A stretch of 64,000 nt of DNA from Tubulanus polymorphus (GCF_964204645.1 NC_134030.1:17985110-18049109), one strand, 5' to 3'; positions 31,332 through 42,402 are shown, counted from the stretch's first letter. Made by a program: numbers and translations. The notes: generated from the sequence alone by a model not told the origin.

Positions 31332-32326
31332 TAGAAAAGAATGGATTTAATTTCACCATTTCACCCAACATTTCAATGCTTGAGGGAGGATAACATTATT
31401 TACAATTACATGTTCAACTGAATGAATTTTTTCAATGAATATCTGTTAATTTGTTTAATATGTTTGCAACGGAAAATTTTCAGTCTTTGGCAACTTTGGC
31501 AATAATGAAAATGTTTGCTGATTGTGGTTTTTTAAGATTGGATGTGTCCAGATATTAGAGAAGCCACAGTCTAGACCATCTGATTGAGCAGTGTTATCTG
31601 CCGCTCGATCACCAGACATACGAAAAGACGTATGGACTGGGGAATACCGTATACTTGCGCATAGCAACTTTGAAACCACTGACCTCGGCAAGACGTGGTG
31701 TTGATTGACAGCTCGCCTTATCTGGTGGCCAAGGTCGAGGTAACCGCTCGCCAGCATCTGACATAGTTATGCAAACGCGTTAGAGTTGAATTGAATACGA
31801 ATTTATTCGCCATTCAAACGATTGCCATTGCACACTGACGAAAATATTACGCTATAAACTGAAATTTACATTTAGCCTAACGGCCGTGAAGGTTTGAAAG
31901 GTTTTTCCAAAATATCAAAGCATTAAGGATTTCAAAGCGATATTGCAATACGTACTTTTTATGGGGTACCTCAAGGAACACACAATGGGATTCACCAAAT
32001 AAAATATTTCGAGCGGGGCATAAGAATCAATGACAGACATATTTTCTTAAACTGGTCACAGAAATTATGTTTTAATCCTTTAAATGTTTGTCATTAATTG
32101 GTTAGTCATAAATTGATGTGTCCAAATGTTTCGTGTTAAACCACAATCGGCAGACATTTTCATTATTGCCAAAGACTGAAAATTTTCCGTTGCAAACAAA
32201 TTAAACAAATAAACAGGTATTAAAAAAAAAATTCATTCAGTTGAACATGTAATTTTAAATAATTTTATCCTTCTTCAAGCATTCAAATGTTGGGTGAAAT
32301 GGTGAAAATAAATCCATTCTTTTCTA
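31332..32326. repeat. Foldback element with ~220-bp inverted arms
   Basis: 31332-31556 and 32118-32326 are imperfect inverted copies (shared blocks include GAAAATTTTCAGTCTTTGGC, ATGTTCAACTGAATGAATT and TTTCACCATTTCACCCAACA on the left arm). The 0.56-kb spacer holds a copy of the dispersed repeat (31620-31780). No coding. Likely a non-autonomous foldback element or a pair of inverted insertions. Confidence 0.75.
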
Positions 32327-32379
32327 ATTCTGTTCTGATCAAATATTTACTAGAGTTGCAGACATCGGCACGCACGTGG

Positions 32380-32530
32380 TGTTTGTTAAGACGTCTCCAT
32401 TGGCTTCCACTTTGTTACGGTGGTTGAGGTAGAGGTTAACTATAGCTCTTATCAGCAGACATGTTTACGCAATCGTGTTTAGACGTCTGAATTGGCTCGT
32501 GCCATCACCTGGTGATTTGTTGTGTCCAGG
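32380..32530. repeat. Dispersed repeat copy
   Basis: Contains GACGTCTCCATTGGCTTCC, CAATCGTGTTTAGACGTCTG and GCCATCACCTGGTGATTTG, matching 28310-28370 and 33630-33680. Confidence 0.6.
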
Positions 32531-32554
32531 TATTAGACTTCTATTTGTAGATAC

Positions 32555-33195
32555 TTCTAATTAGTAAATTCTTCCCTAATTAGCGTTTGTGAAATAGATT
32601 TAATCATCGAATTCACTAACTAGAATAAAGCACTTTCAATTCGAATTATCACCTAAACCGGGCCCAGGGCATTAACCCATTTGGCTGTGGGAAAAACTAC
32701 ATATCACAAGTCACGCGTACAATCTATCTCGTAGCTTCATACACTCATATCGGAATGATGACGTAGTAGCAGCAGCTGGCAGTTTTTAAAAGGAAAGAAA
32801 TTTCCGAGGATTTCGCTTATTTCACAAAACCTTCAATGAATGAAAGAAGATATTATGAGTTGCCGAGTCAAAATGCAGGTCAACGCTCCGGGCAACGCTC
32901 GCGGTCAGCACACCTGGTTGCGCGATGTGTTTAGACGTCTCGATTGGCCTCTTCTCGACTGGTGGTCAAGGTTGCGGTTAGCACTTGAGAGCAGACACCA
33001 TACTTACGCAATCATAACATTTACCTGTCCGCAATAGAGTCGAATCGAATAAGTAACCAGCTTCACATTTTGAATCGGGAGCCGGCTACCGGTTCCCGGT
33101 TCCCGGTTCCCGGTTCGGCTCCCGATTCAAAATGGTTTTGAACCGGGAACCGGGAGCCGGCTACCGGTTCCCGATTCGGCTCCCGGTTCCCGGTC
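32555..33195. repeat. Right arm of the long inverted repeat (partner 7660-8265)
   Basis: Reverse-complement counterpart of 7660-8265. It ends in a GGGAGCCGGCTACCGGTTCCC minisatellite-type block at about 33075-33195. No intact gene; the open frame at 32840-33037 is part of the repeat. Confidence 0.75.
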
Positions 33196-33599
33196 TTTTT
33201 TCTATGGAATTTGATAGATAGGAAAATATTCAGTTTAATAGAATATTGAAGTGATTGTTTTTTCATCTTCGACAATGGATTTACCCTGCATGAAGGGTGA
33301 TTTATACGGTAGGCAGAAAGCGTCTGTTTATTTTATATCTTACAATTTCATGGGCTTGCAGATATTGTTGTCTTGGGGATTCGATAACTTTCGTTAGAAA
33401 CTTTCTCTCTTGTTAACCCTTTCAGTGCTGACTAATCAATACCCTATAGCTCGGGAACAATCGATGGTTTATTGATTAAATGATTAAAGAGGCGAATAAC
33501 ATATGAAGAAGTCGATTCGGTGACGAGAAAAACGACCGAGCAATACACACGTTCTTAAACCAAGTTATGTTATTAATAGACGCAGCTTACTGACGTATA

Positions 33600-34065
33600 G
33601 CGACCGCGAGTCTCGCGGTCGCATACGCAATCGTGTTTAGACGTCTGGATTGGCTCGCGCCACACCTGGCGATTTCTTGTCAAGGTCGAGGTCGAGTTTG
33701 TTTATCAGCAGAGTAGACATAGTTACGTAAAATGTCTGGACTACAGCACAGTGTACACCAGCGCCACCTGGCGAATAAGTAGCCAGCTTAACATTTTGAA
33801 TCGGGAGCTGAACCAGTAGCCGGCTCCCGGTTCCCGGTTCCCGATTCGGCTCCCGGTTCAACAGCATTTTGAATCGGGAGCTGAACCAGTAGCCGGCTCC
33901 CGGTTCCCGGTTCCCGATTCGGCTCCCGGTTCAAAAGCATTTTGAATCGGGAGCTGAACCAGTAGCCGGCTCCCGGTTCCCGGTTACCGATTCGGCTCCC
34001 GATTCAAAAGCATTTTGAATCGGGAGCCGAATAAGGAACCGGGAACCGGGAGCCAGCTTCACAGG
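33600..34065. repeat. Dispersed repeat copy with GAATCGGGAGC minisatellite
   Basis: 33600-33785 is the direct counterpart of 28300-28470. From 33795 to 34055 follow about four ~77-bp tandem units, each with TTTTGAATCGGGAGCTGAACC and CCGGCTCCCGGTTCCCGG halves that can pair with each other. Confidence 0.75.
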
Positions 34066-34116
34066 GGTACCAGAAATGCTTATAACTGCCACTGAAACCC
34101 TAACACCTCCGCTGAC

Positions 34117-35020
34117 CATTTTTTTTTCAAAGTCATCCTTCAATCAGGTATTTACCCACAATATTGGAGCAGTGTCTGCATTACACCCATTCATAAGAAA
34201 GGGATGACTTCCGACCCAAACAATTATAGAGGTATCACCGTCTTGCGCTGCTTCGGAGATATATTTTTAATTATTTTGAATACACGCATTATACAACGGT
34301 CAGAGGCACATCAAGTATTAAATTATGCACAGGCCGCTTTTTGGCCAAATAATGGTACTATAAATCAATCCTTTGTATTATCTCCAATCATCGACCACTG
34401 TATAAAGAAGAAAATGAAAAATGCGTGTATGGCATTCGTAGATTTTTCTAAGGCCTTCGATTATTTGAACCACGGAATTCTCTGGAAAAAAGATTCTGGA
34501 AGCTGGTATCACTGGCAAAGTTTATAACATAACTGAATCTATGTATACAAACAGCGAATCATGTGTCAAAAACAATGGGTTCATATCTAGCTTTTTTGAC
34601 TGCACCGTCGGCGTAAGGAAATGCGTTTGTATCTCTGCTGTACTTTTCAATATCTATATTAATGACATGGAAGAATTTTTTATAAACAATGGCCATCCAG
34701 GCATTGACTTTAATTTATTCAAACTATGTCTTGCTTTACGCCGATGATACCGTCATTCTAGCCCAATCGCCCGGAGAATTGCAGGGTGCACTTGATATTC
34801 TGTATGATTATTGTAAAAAGATGAAACTATCTGTGAATTCTGCTAAGACATAGACAATGAAAATTGGGTTCCGCAGAAATAACCGTAACCCCCTTTTATG
34901 TTTTTATAACGATGTCCTACTGGAAGAGCTGTCAACCTTTCAGTACCTTGGCATTACTATATCAAATAACGGCAAAATGTCTGCTGCAATCAAGTCGCAG
35001 GCCGATCAAGGTACAAGAGG
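34117..35020 (+). pseudogene. LINE reverse transcriptase fragment
   Basis: Non-LTR retrotransposon RT in broken frames. It has a PIHKKG...DPNNYRGITVL opening, the FVDFSKAFDYLNH motif (34434-34473), then after frameshifts YADDTVILAQS (the catalytic YADD, about 34739) and a FQYLGITISNNGKM thumb-type stretch. At least two frameshifts and a stop are present. It is cut abruptly at 35020 by the inverted-repeat element that follows; no 3' end is seen. Confidence 0.85.
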
Positions 35021-35730
35021 CGGTTCCTGAACTTCGCTGAAAAAGCGGAATATTGAAACGCTGAAATAAAAACGCTTAAATTTCAGGGAATTTCCGAAAA
35101 ACGCCGAAATCGTGCTAGGTACCGACAATACACGTTTTGAAATATTTTCCGGGCCAGTGTCCGCTGCCGAGCTCTGAACCGTGTTTTAGTCTCTACCTTC
35201 GGTTACAGAGACATGCATGGACAGTATGTGTGGAGTATACTTCTAGAGGGCTACTTGTTAGACAAATTAATTCGCTTGAAATCCAGATTTTTAATGCATA
35301 CAGGCAGCGTAATGAGGAAAACCCATTCACAAACCGTGCAAGCCAACTTAAACACTATGCTCAATATTCCCTGCAAGACGCAAAATATCTTATTTGAACG
35401 TTCATGTATAAAACATGGAGCAACTTTTCTTTTGTCAACACGTTGATGGGCGACGGACTATATGGTATTCTCTGAAGGAGGTAAATTAAATTTGACAGCT
35501 AGTTATATAAATGATGCAGCTTTTGGACAAAAGGGATCTAACTAAACTTCTTTTTAATTCACTGTGGAATGGAATGGAATGGATTGACGCCAATGGCATG
35601 CAGTAGGCCCCTACGTATGGGTCATACTGATTAGCGTCAACCAATTGATCTAAATCGGGCAAACCATTCAACAACTGTGAATAATTTATTTGCTGTAGTG
35701 TGATAATGATTAATTTTTTTTTGAAGAAAT

Positions 35731-35744
35731 GACATACCAACTGT
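35731..35744. repeat. Target-site duplication of Penelope-like element, left
   Basis: GACATACCAACTGT, repeated exactly at 37264-37277. Confidence 0.9.
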
Positions 35745-35780
35745 GAGGAGAGAATCCCACAATGATAATAAAAATTCGCT

Positions 35781-36812
35781 ATGGGAAATCCTCTAAGTCC
35801 TATTCTAGCTAATTTATTCCTAGAACATGTTGAATCTGAAATATTGCCTCTTTACACTGATATTCACCCTAAAATCTGGCTCAGATATGTTGACGATGTT
35901 CTGGCTTTGGTTCCCTTTGACTTCAATGTTGATAACTTTCTTATATATTTAAACTCCCTTTACCCGTCTCTGGCTTTTACGTATGAATGGGAATCTAATA
36001 GTAAAATACCTTTTCTGGATGTTTTGATTTTTAACTGTGGATCCTTTTTGAAATTCGCGGTTTATAGGAAACCTACCAACGCTGAATCCTACCTCCATTA
36101 CTTCTCTTTTACTTCTCCGGATATTAAACTCGGTTTAGCTCAAGGATTATTTCTTCGCGCTTTGAGAATTTGCGACCCCTCATTTCTACCCGATAAAATT
36201 CACCATATTAACCAATCTCTCAAAAAACTTGCCTACCCCGATTTCCTATTGAAAAAAGCTCTACTTAAAGCTCGTACTACGCATTTTAGAAATAACAACC
36301 TTAGAACTCCTACGTTGGCTACCGATAAACAGCCTATCATTGTACCGTATGTACCTTTCCTCGAGAATTCTAAAGTTTCTCTTCGGTCACTAAATAAACA
36401 ACTCATCTTTAAATACAATAATAAACTTAGTAACATATTGATTAACAACAAACCGAAAACCGAATCCCTAAACTGTGGAATTTATGAAATACCTTGTAAA
36501 GTTTGCGACAAAGTATATATAGGAGAAACAGGTCGGAATCTTAATCAACGCATAAAAGAGCATAAATTAGATGTAAAAAACTTTAAACCTGAAAGCGGAG
36601 TTGCTAGTCATGTTTTTCAGACTTCACACAATTTTGATTTTGCTAATGCTGAATTAGTTTACCCTTGCAGCGATAGAACTAGAAGACATATTTTGGAATC
36701 TGCATTAATTATTGAAAATTCGAACAACGTTGTAAACCTTAACAATGGTTTTTCACCCCATAATAAACTTATATCAAAATTCCTCTGTAAACTGGTTAAA
36801 CTCAACACTTGA
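35781..36812 (+). CDS. Penelope-like reverse transcriptase with GIY-YIG endonuclease (5'-truncated)
   Basis: 343 codons open. The visible RT part starts at MGNPLSPILANLFLE (residues 1-15) with the catalytic WLRYVDDVLA at about 34-44. The fingers and early palm are missing. The C-terminal GIY-YIG nuclease has CGIYEIPCKVCDKVYIGETG (about 231-250) followed by the catalytic Arg region (NLNQRIKEH), diagnostic of GIY-YIG-bearing Penelope elements. The ATG coincides with a conserved internal Met, so it is the truncation edge rather than a native start. Open reading suggests a young insertion. Confidence 0.92.
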   Translation: MGNPLSPILANLFLEHVESEILPLYTDIHPKIWLRYVDDVLALVPFDFNVDNFLIYLNSLYPSLAFTYEWESNSKIPFLDVLIFNCGSFLKFAVYRKPTNAESYLHYFSFTSPDIKLGLAQGLFLRALRICDPSFLPDKIHHINQSLKKLAYPDFLLKKALLKARTTHFRNNNLRTPTLATDKQPIIVPYVPFLENSKVSLRSLNKQLIFKYNNKLSNILINNKPKTESLNCGIYEIPCKVCDKVYIGETGRNLNQRIKEHKLDVKNFKPESGVASHVFQTSHNFDFANAELVYPCSDRTRRHILESALIIENSNNVVNLNNGFSPHNKLISKFLCKLVKLNT

Positions 36813-37126
36813 TTTCCCCTTTGATTATTTGTTATTTGTTCTGTTATCAATTTCGTCTCTGACTTAACTTGTATTCACCTTTGTTTTAATTTAAGTGCCT
36901 CTTAGTTTGTCTTTCTTTTCACTACTGACTTTAAGTTTCATTTATATTTATACTCACTATTGTTGTTTATAATCACCCCTTAGTTTGCTTCCCTTTAATC
37001 TATTTTAGCGTGTAACTGTTTCTACGTTAATTTTCCTTTAGTTTGTATCATCTCTGATTACTTGAATTAGTCTCTTTGTCCCTGGATTGTATATATATCT
37101 CATAATTTCTGTAGTATCTCATTATT

Positions 37127-37160
37127 CCTGAAGATGACTATTAGGATATAGTCGAAACGT
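37127..37160 (+). ncRNA. Hammerhead ribozyme core of the Penelope element
   Basis: CTGAAGA (37128-37134), a 6-bp stem GACTAT/ATAGTC with a 6-nt loop (37136-37153), then GAAAC (37154-37158), matching the CUGANGA-stem II-GAAA layout. Hammerheads are a known part of Penelope terminal repeats. Stems I and III were not fully resolved by eye. Confidence 0.65.
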
Positions 37161-37263
37161 TGAATAAACTACTATCTCGAAGTTTCATTTTCGGACTTTT
37201 TATTATCATTGTGGGATTCTCTCCTCATCGCGTCAACACGGATATTGTGTTTTACCTATCGTG

Positions 37264-37277
37264 GACATACCAACTGT
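37264..37277. repeat. Target-site duplication of Penelope-like element, right
   Basis: GACATACCAACTGT, as at 35731-35744. Confidence 0.9.
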
Positions 37278-38640
37278 TAGAAAAATGTACCGATTTTTTA
37301 TTTTTAGACTACTACTGAATCTATAAAAGGAGGAGTCATAGACAAAGTTGATTTGCTTAGCTGGAGACACTTCTTGTCAAGTACATCATCTCAAGTACTG
37401 GGTGTTTTGTAAGTTTAATTTCATTATTTATTTTCAAAGTGCTGTTCCCTCGGACCTCAGTGCTTTCAAACTAGGCCCCACATAGGCTATATAGTTCAGG
37501 GTGTATTAGCCACTATTCTTTTATTTCCTACTTAAATGCACCTTTTTCTATTTTTAGACTCGGGCTTAGAATGTGCAAATTTTTTGAGATACTGAGAAAT
37601 CAGCTGGCACCAGTAAACTTCAACTGCGAAATTTGCAGCAGGATAGCTGAACGACACAATTTTTTTAAAAATAAAATGGCTATTCGAATGCTATTTCAAT
37701 AATAACTTGATTCAACCAGATAGAAATAAGTCAATTGCCGATGTACAGTCCACCCACTTTTCTTCCCTGTTATCCTGGTACCAAATTTTTAGTCTTAAGC
37801 TAAGCGATATTCTAAGGTATGCTAGTGGATTTCATTAGGATATGAAGCAATGGAATTAGAATTCTAGCCCGAGTTAAGCGAACTATTGATTCTGATATAA
37901 TGTAAGAACTGATTTCCTTTGTGTACTCTTGCACAATGTGTTATGTATTATTTCAAGCTGTTAAATAGTATAGTTAGACAAACGTCCGATTATTGGGTCT
38001 TTCTTGTTGACTCGTTTTTTGAGTTTAGAGTTCCAGTCAATCCACAATGTGCAGTGCCTAGCCTTCATCTACACTAAAGCCAAGCCTGTGTATGGGAAAA
38101 TGTCGTTCGACTCCTATAAGCCAGACAAATCAAAGCATGCAATACATTGCAGATAGTAGTCTCCAGCAAGTCGAAAGAGAAAGTAATCCAGGTTTTACCC
38201 CGTAGCCTCACCGGGAACAAAGACACTTAAAGACTCCTTCCTCCTTGTAGAAATTGTAGAAACATGTCACCCAATCGTAGCAATGCTAAGTACAGTATAC
38301 TATGACGGTTAAACCTTTATTAACGAATTTCAATGACACGGAAAATAGAATCAAAATAATCATAAGCACAGCTAGCACTTAATTTGAGTTATCAGGTTCA
38401 GCCTAACTGAACTTTCATTCAGCTACTCCTTGTATGAGACTTGGCAATGATAAGTTGCTAGAAATCACCAAACATTAGAAAAAGAATTGTGAATTAATAT
38501 TACTATAATTAAGAATTTATTCAAATGAAGTGATAACTTCATTGTTAGATCGTACCGGTATATGCACATAAAACTATGGCAAAAACACATCTGACGACCC
38601 ACGCAATCCGCAATCGATCTAGTCGAAAATGGCGACGACC
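37278..38640. other. Interior of the TIR element, no gene seen
   Basis: Mixed-composition sequence with no open frame of note and no recognised domain. Confidence 0.4.
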
Positions 38641-38880
38641 TTAAGGCATGTCTCTGTAACCGAAGGTAGAGTATAAAACACGAAAGAGGATTTGGCAGCG
38701 GACACCGGCCCGGAAAATATTTCAAAACGTGTATCGTCGGTACCTAGCACGATTTCAGCGTTTTTTGGGAATTCCCTGAAATTTCGGCGTTTTTCGGAAA
38801 TTTCCTGAAATTTCAGCGTTTTTATTTCAGCGTTTCAGCTTTTCAGTGTTTCAGCTTTTTCAGCGAAGTTCAGGAACCGT

Positions 38881-39344
38881 AAGAAATATTCTCTGGTGAA
38901 ATATAACGGGTATGATGATAAATTTAATGAATGGATATTATCTAGTAAAATTAAAAGATAATTAGATTATTGTATTAAAATAGCAATTGATATTTATAAA
39001 GGATCAAATACATTATTTATCATAGATGATAGTGCTAATTTACATGATTCAAAAATTAGAGAAAGTGAACTATGTTATCTAGCTTTCTCTGAGAGACATT
39101 TTGGGATTACAACGTGGGTTTTAAATCAAAAATATAAATCAATTGTGAAAGATTATAGAGAGAATATAAATTTTTAGTTTTATTCTACACTAAAGATAGA
39201 AAATCTATGCAAAAATCATTGGAAGAAAATCAAATTATACCTACTGAATTACATGATGAATATATGAATAAATTAAAAAGGAATAAAGGTTCCAAATTAT
39301 TACTGAGACTACAATTTCCCAATGAATATAAATTTATAAAATAA
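38881..39344 (+). pseudogene. Relic of a second Polinton: integrase chromodomain end plus ATPase
   Basis: 38881-38960 encodes the tail of a chromodomain closely like that of the intact integrase (KKYSLVKY..., KFNEWILSSKIK), ending in TAA. Sequence then jumps to the middle of the packaging ATPase (CIKIAIDIYKGSN, TLFIIDDSANLHD, SERHFGITTWVLNQK), so the ATPase start and Walker A are deleted. A stop/frameshift occurs near 39175. It differs from the intact copy at many sites, so it is a separate, older or related family member. Confidence 0.88.
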
Positions 39345-39375
39345 AATTAGAATAATTTAAATTATTTCAAATTAA

Positions 39376-39912
39376 TACCCCGTTGTGTCTTTATTGTCTT
39401 TAGTACTTTTAGTACATAAAGAATATATCTTTATTTTATTAGTATTTAGAAAAAAATATATGTATAATTTTTATATATAATAAATCTATGATATTTTTCA
39501 TTATTGGAACAGTAATATATAAAATCTATCAGATGAATAAATATTATTATCATTATCTATCAGATGAAACAGTAATATATAGAAATCTGTGAAATAAATA
39601 TTATATCATTATCATATCAAATATATAATCTGTGAGATTAATAAATATTATATTATACAAATTTTTTATTAGTCTTAACTAAATTAAGATTTAATATATA
39701 AAATATATATATACTTTTTTTCATTTTTATTTTTTTCAAGTACTAATAAAATAAAGATATATTCTTTATGTACTGAAACTACTAAGACTACTAAGGAGAT
39801 AAAGACATAGATGGGTATTATGATTTTTATTTTTCAAGTACTAATGATATAAAGATATATTATTTATACTAAAAGTACTAGAACGACTAAAGACATAAAG
39901 ACACAGGGGGTA
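39376..39912. repeat. A+T-rich inverted repeat with a third direct copy
   Basis: 39376-39455 (TTTATTGTCTTTAGTACTTTTAG, AAAGAATATATCTTTATTTT) is mirrored at 39738-39815 and repeated again at 39833-39912. The spacer carries repeated CAGTAATATATA, ATCTATCAGATGAA and TAAATATTAT blocks. Its position in Polinton-relic DNA suggests a regulatory or terminal region of that element; non-coding. Confidence 0.7.
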
Positions 39913-39924
39913 TTATATTCATAT

Positions 39925-40495
39925 TGAAAATTACTTTTCTGATTCTAATTCTAACCACAATTTGAGCCATTCATTTCTTAATTCAAATGATTTTCTATTG
40001 CCTTCACCTAATTGTTTGGATTGATAACTATCAATAGATCTCAAACCCTTAGCATTCAATTCATAATTCAAATCAATATATCTATCCAATCTTCGCTCAT
40101 ACTTTCATATTCTTTTTTTGCATCATTTTTAATTTCATTTATAACATCTTGTGAAAAATCTTCATAACTGTAATATTGAATTATTTCATCAAAATTATCA
40201 CTTTTATCATCATAATAATCATTAGCAGCAAACTTTTTCAATTCTGGCAAAAAATCTCTCATTTTAAATTTTATGAAATAAAGCATACCTGAATAATCAC
40301 CTGGAAATGTATCTATATCTGTCCAATGAGTTTTTAGATCTGATAATACTTCTTTTGGATTATTTCTTACACAATCGATAAAAATTGATCTATATAATTT
40401 CCTATGATTATCGTTTTCGATATCAAAAAATACAGTTGGTACTCTATAAAGACGTTTTGAATCAATAGCTTTTATTGTAACTAAGGTTTTTGAAG
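39925..40495 (-). pseudogene. Unrecognised A+T-rich gene remnant
   Basis: A minus-strand frame from about 40495 to 40068 reads a sensible acidic protein (RVPTVFFDIEND, SIFIDCVRNNPKEVLSDLKTHW, DTFPGDYSGMLYFIKFKMRDFL, FDEIIQYYSYEDFSQDV). After a frameshift near 40085 a second stretch continues to about 39937 (DLNYELNAKG, SFELRNEWLKLWLELES). Composition matches the Polinton relic and not the host, but no homologue is present in the intact Polinton. The 5' end is cut at about 40495 and host-like sequence follows. No family recognised. Confidence 0.5.
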
Positions 40496-42255
40496 TTAAG
40501 AGAGTTGGGGCGATTAAGCAAAAAATTATGTAACACAAAGAAGAAAAATAAAGAAGAAGTGTGGTCGTAAAGAAGACTTGTTTCAACTTATATTCACTCA
40601 AGAAAGAAGATAGCTGAGGATAAATAGACAAGCCGGTCAACATCATTAGTGAAAGGAGTCACACACCAACTATTTAGAAGGACTCCGTACCACAACATGT
40701 TCAATTGATTCATGTAGTGATATGTTTGACAGTCAAAGTGGTCCCATCTAAAAAAGCATACAAGTCGAGGAACAGAGTCATTGCCCATTGAGACAATGTC
40801 AGAATTCGTATTCAAACAAGTCTTCATTTGCCAGTCACTTATCAAGGAAACATCGTCGTCCGTGGAAACATTCACCACATAAAGGAAAGTCTTGACATAG
40901 CCACAAATATCGATGATATGCAGCCAATAGAAATTGATGATAATGATCACAATGAGCTCCCCAAGATAACTTTAACTTTAAGTAAACGCCCGCAGGTGCC
41001 ATCAAGCACCAATCAGATAATAGTTGACAACGAAATTCTTAAATATGAATGAACACAATAAGATTTATTCTGTGCCTGTAATTTTTTATTTCATGAGTCC
41101 TACATCAATGTGTACCTCTTAGGTACATATAAGTCAGTTAGTTCACAGCCATGGCACTTTAACTCAACAATATGAAACTTGAAAAAAGTAGTCACATTTA
41201 ATGTCGATGCAAATTCTTTGACCCTCGTTGCCACGCAATCTATCATCATCACTTTCTGAGGGGATCATACCGTCATCATCATCTAAATTAATGGCTCGGG
41301 CTACGTCCGCTGCAGTCAGGCGACTGGAGGAACTGAAAAGTGTAAGCAAAATGGGTAAATTTTATAATATATTAGCAGTGCAACAGGCCCAGCATCCATA
41401 TACACACTAATGCCAAGATATATAGGGAAATAACATCATATAACTTATTTACAGTAGTTACAACACAAGTGACTGTACTGCATAATGGTCACTCCAGTAA
41501 CTTTTTTTTTAATATGCCACAAAAACACAGAAATCAATAATCAATATCAAACTTCACATTAATTGTGTGCTAGAACTTATGTTTTATCTGATTTATTAGT
41601 ATATCTTTGTTATAGGCCTTTGGGAGCAACATACTTTACAAAAGTATTGTGTCAGACACCTCACTCACCTTCGTCTCCTGGGGGCTGCAATATTGGCAAA
41701 AAACTAAACTGTCATCTACTTTCGCATATAACGAAGCTTAAATGGTCACTAAAATAACCAAAATGAATTGGGACTACACAAGTCCCAATTTAGGTCACAG
41801 GCGGGGCTAAACCTGAATGGTTACTACAGTAACCCATATGCGATGAAGGGTAATGGAGTTATAAAACCATATACATAAACCATCACGCACTTTTTCGGAC
41901 AAAACGATGGAGTGGGAAGGCCTGTGGGCCTAAGTGTCTACATTTAGTGACGAATCTTTAGTAGGCTTTTCGACTGATAAGGACCAGTAGTAAGGTCATT
42001 GAAGTTATTATTAATCTCGTTGACATTGATAATCGCGAGACAACGACTAAGTGTTTGATCATCGCAATCCTCAGTGAAATCGAAATAGTTATCGGTAGCG
42101 GTCAAATTGGAATCAATCATTGTTTTGATTCATTCATTCATTCAAACGTAAAAATACTCTAAAATACTCTAAAACCAACCAATGAGGATAAATTTTGTTA
42201 GGTTTTTTATCCAGATTTCGTATTATTAATTATTATTAATTATTACTATATAATA
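40496..42255. other. Unassigned host sequence
   Basis: Short frames at 40828-41052 (+) and 41164-41349 (-) show no domain. An inverted pair (TTGGGACTACACAAGTCCCAA) lies near 41768-41789. Nothing else recognised. Confidence 0.4.
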
Positions 42256-42402
42256 ATCATAACAAGAAAATTAATTTTGATAAGTTATTTGACGCCTGCA
42301 AAAAAATGTAGAATTTTTGGGATAAGCTAATGTGGAATTGCAAATTTGAAATCGAAATTTGGGGAATTATGAGATTTGGCGATTGGGTAGGTGATACGAG
42401 GC
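42256..42402. repeat. Direct repeat, copy 1 (partner 47490-47650)
   Basis: Shared blocks are AACAAGAAAATTAATTTTGA, TATTTGACGCCTGC, GTGGAATTGCAAATTTGAAA and GCGATTGGGTAG. The two copies are about 5.2 kb apart. Non-coding. Confidence 0.7.

Larger units (their letters stand above)
35745..37263 (+). mobile_element. Penelope-like element, 5'-truncated copy
   Basis: Bounded by a 14-bp target duplication. The 5' end carries an inverted copy of about 30 bp (GAGGAGAGAATCCCACAATG...) of the element's own 3' region at 37198-37227, a known Penelope quirk. Contents: truncated RT/GIY-YIG gene, then 0.45 kb of 3' sequence with a hammerhead core. Confidence 0.9.
35021..38879. mobile_element. TIR-bounded element, 3.86 kb, containing a Penelope insertion
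   Basis: Inverted repeats of about 200-235 bp (35021-35216 and 38645-38879) begin CGGTTCCTGAACTTCGCTG and contain GAAAAACGCCGAAAT and CCTTCGGTTACAGAGAC. Internal sequence apart from the nested Penelope element has no recognised transposase. The left flank is LINE sequence and the right flank is Polinton relic, so no common target-site duplication is visible. Confidence 0.7.

Noticed and set aside
32840-33037. 65-codon plus-strand frame
   Set aside because: Lies wholly within the long inverted repeat, whose partner copy does not keep it open.
40594-41052. Opposing 118- and 74-codon frames as host genes
   Set aside because: No domain, no convincing splice sites and they overlap each other antisense.
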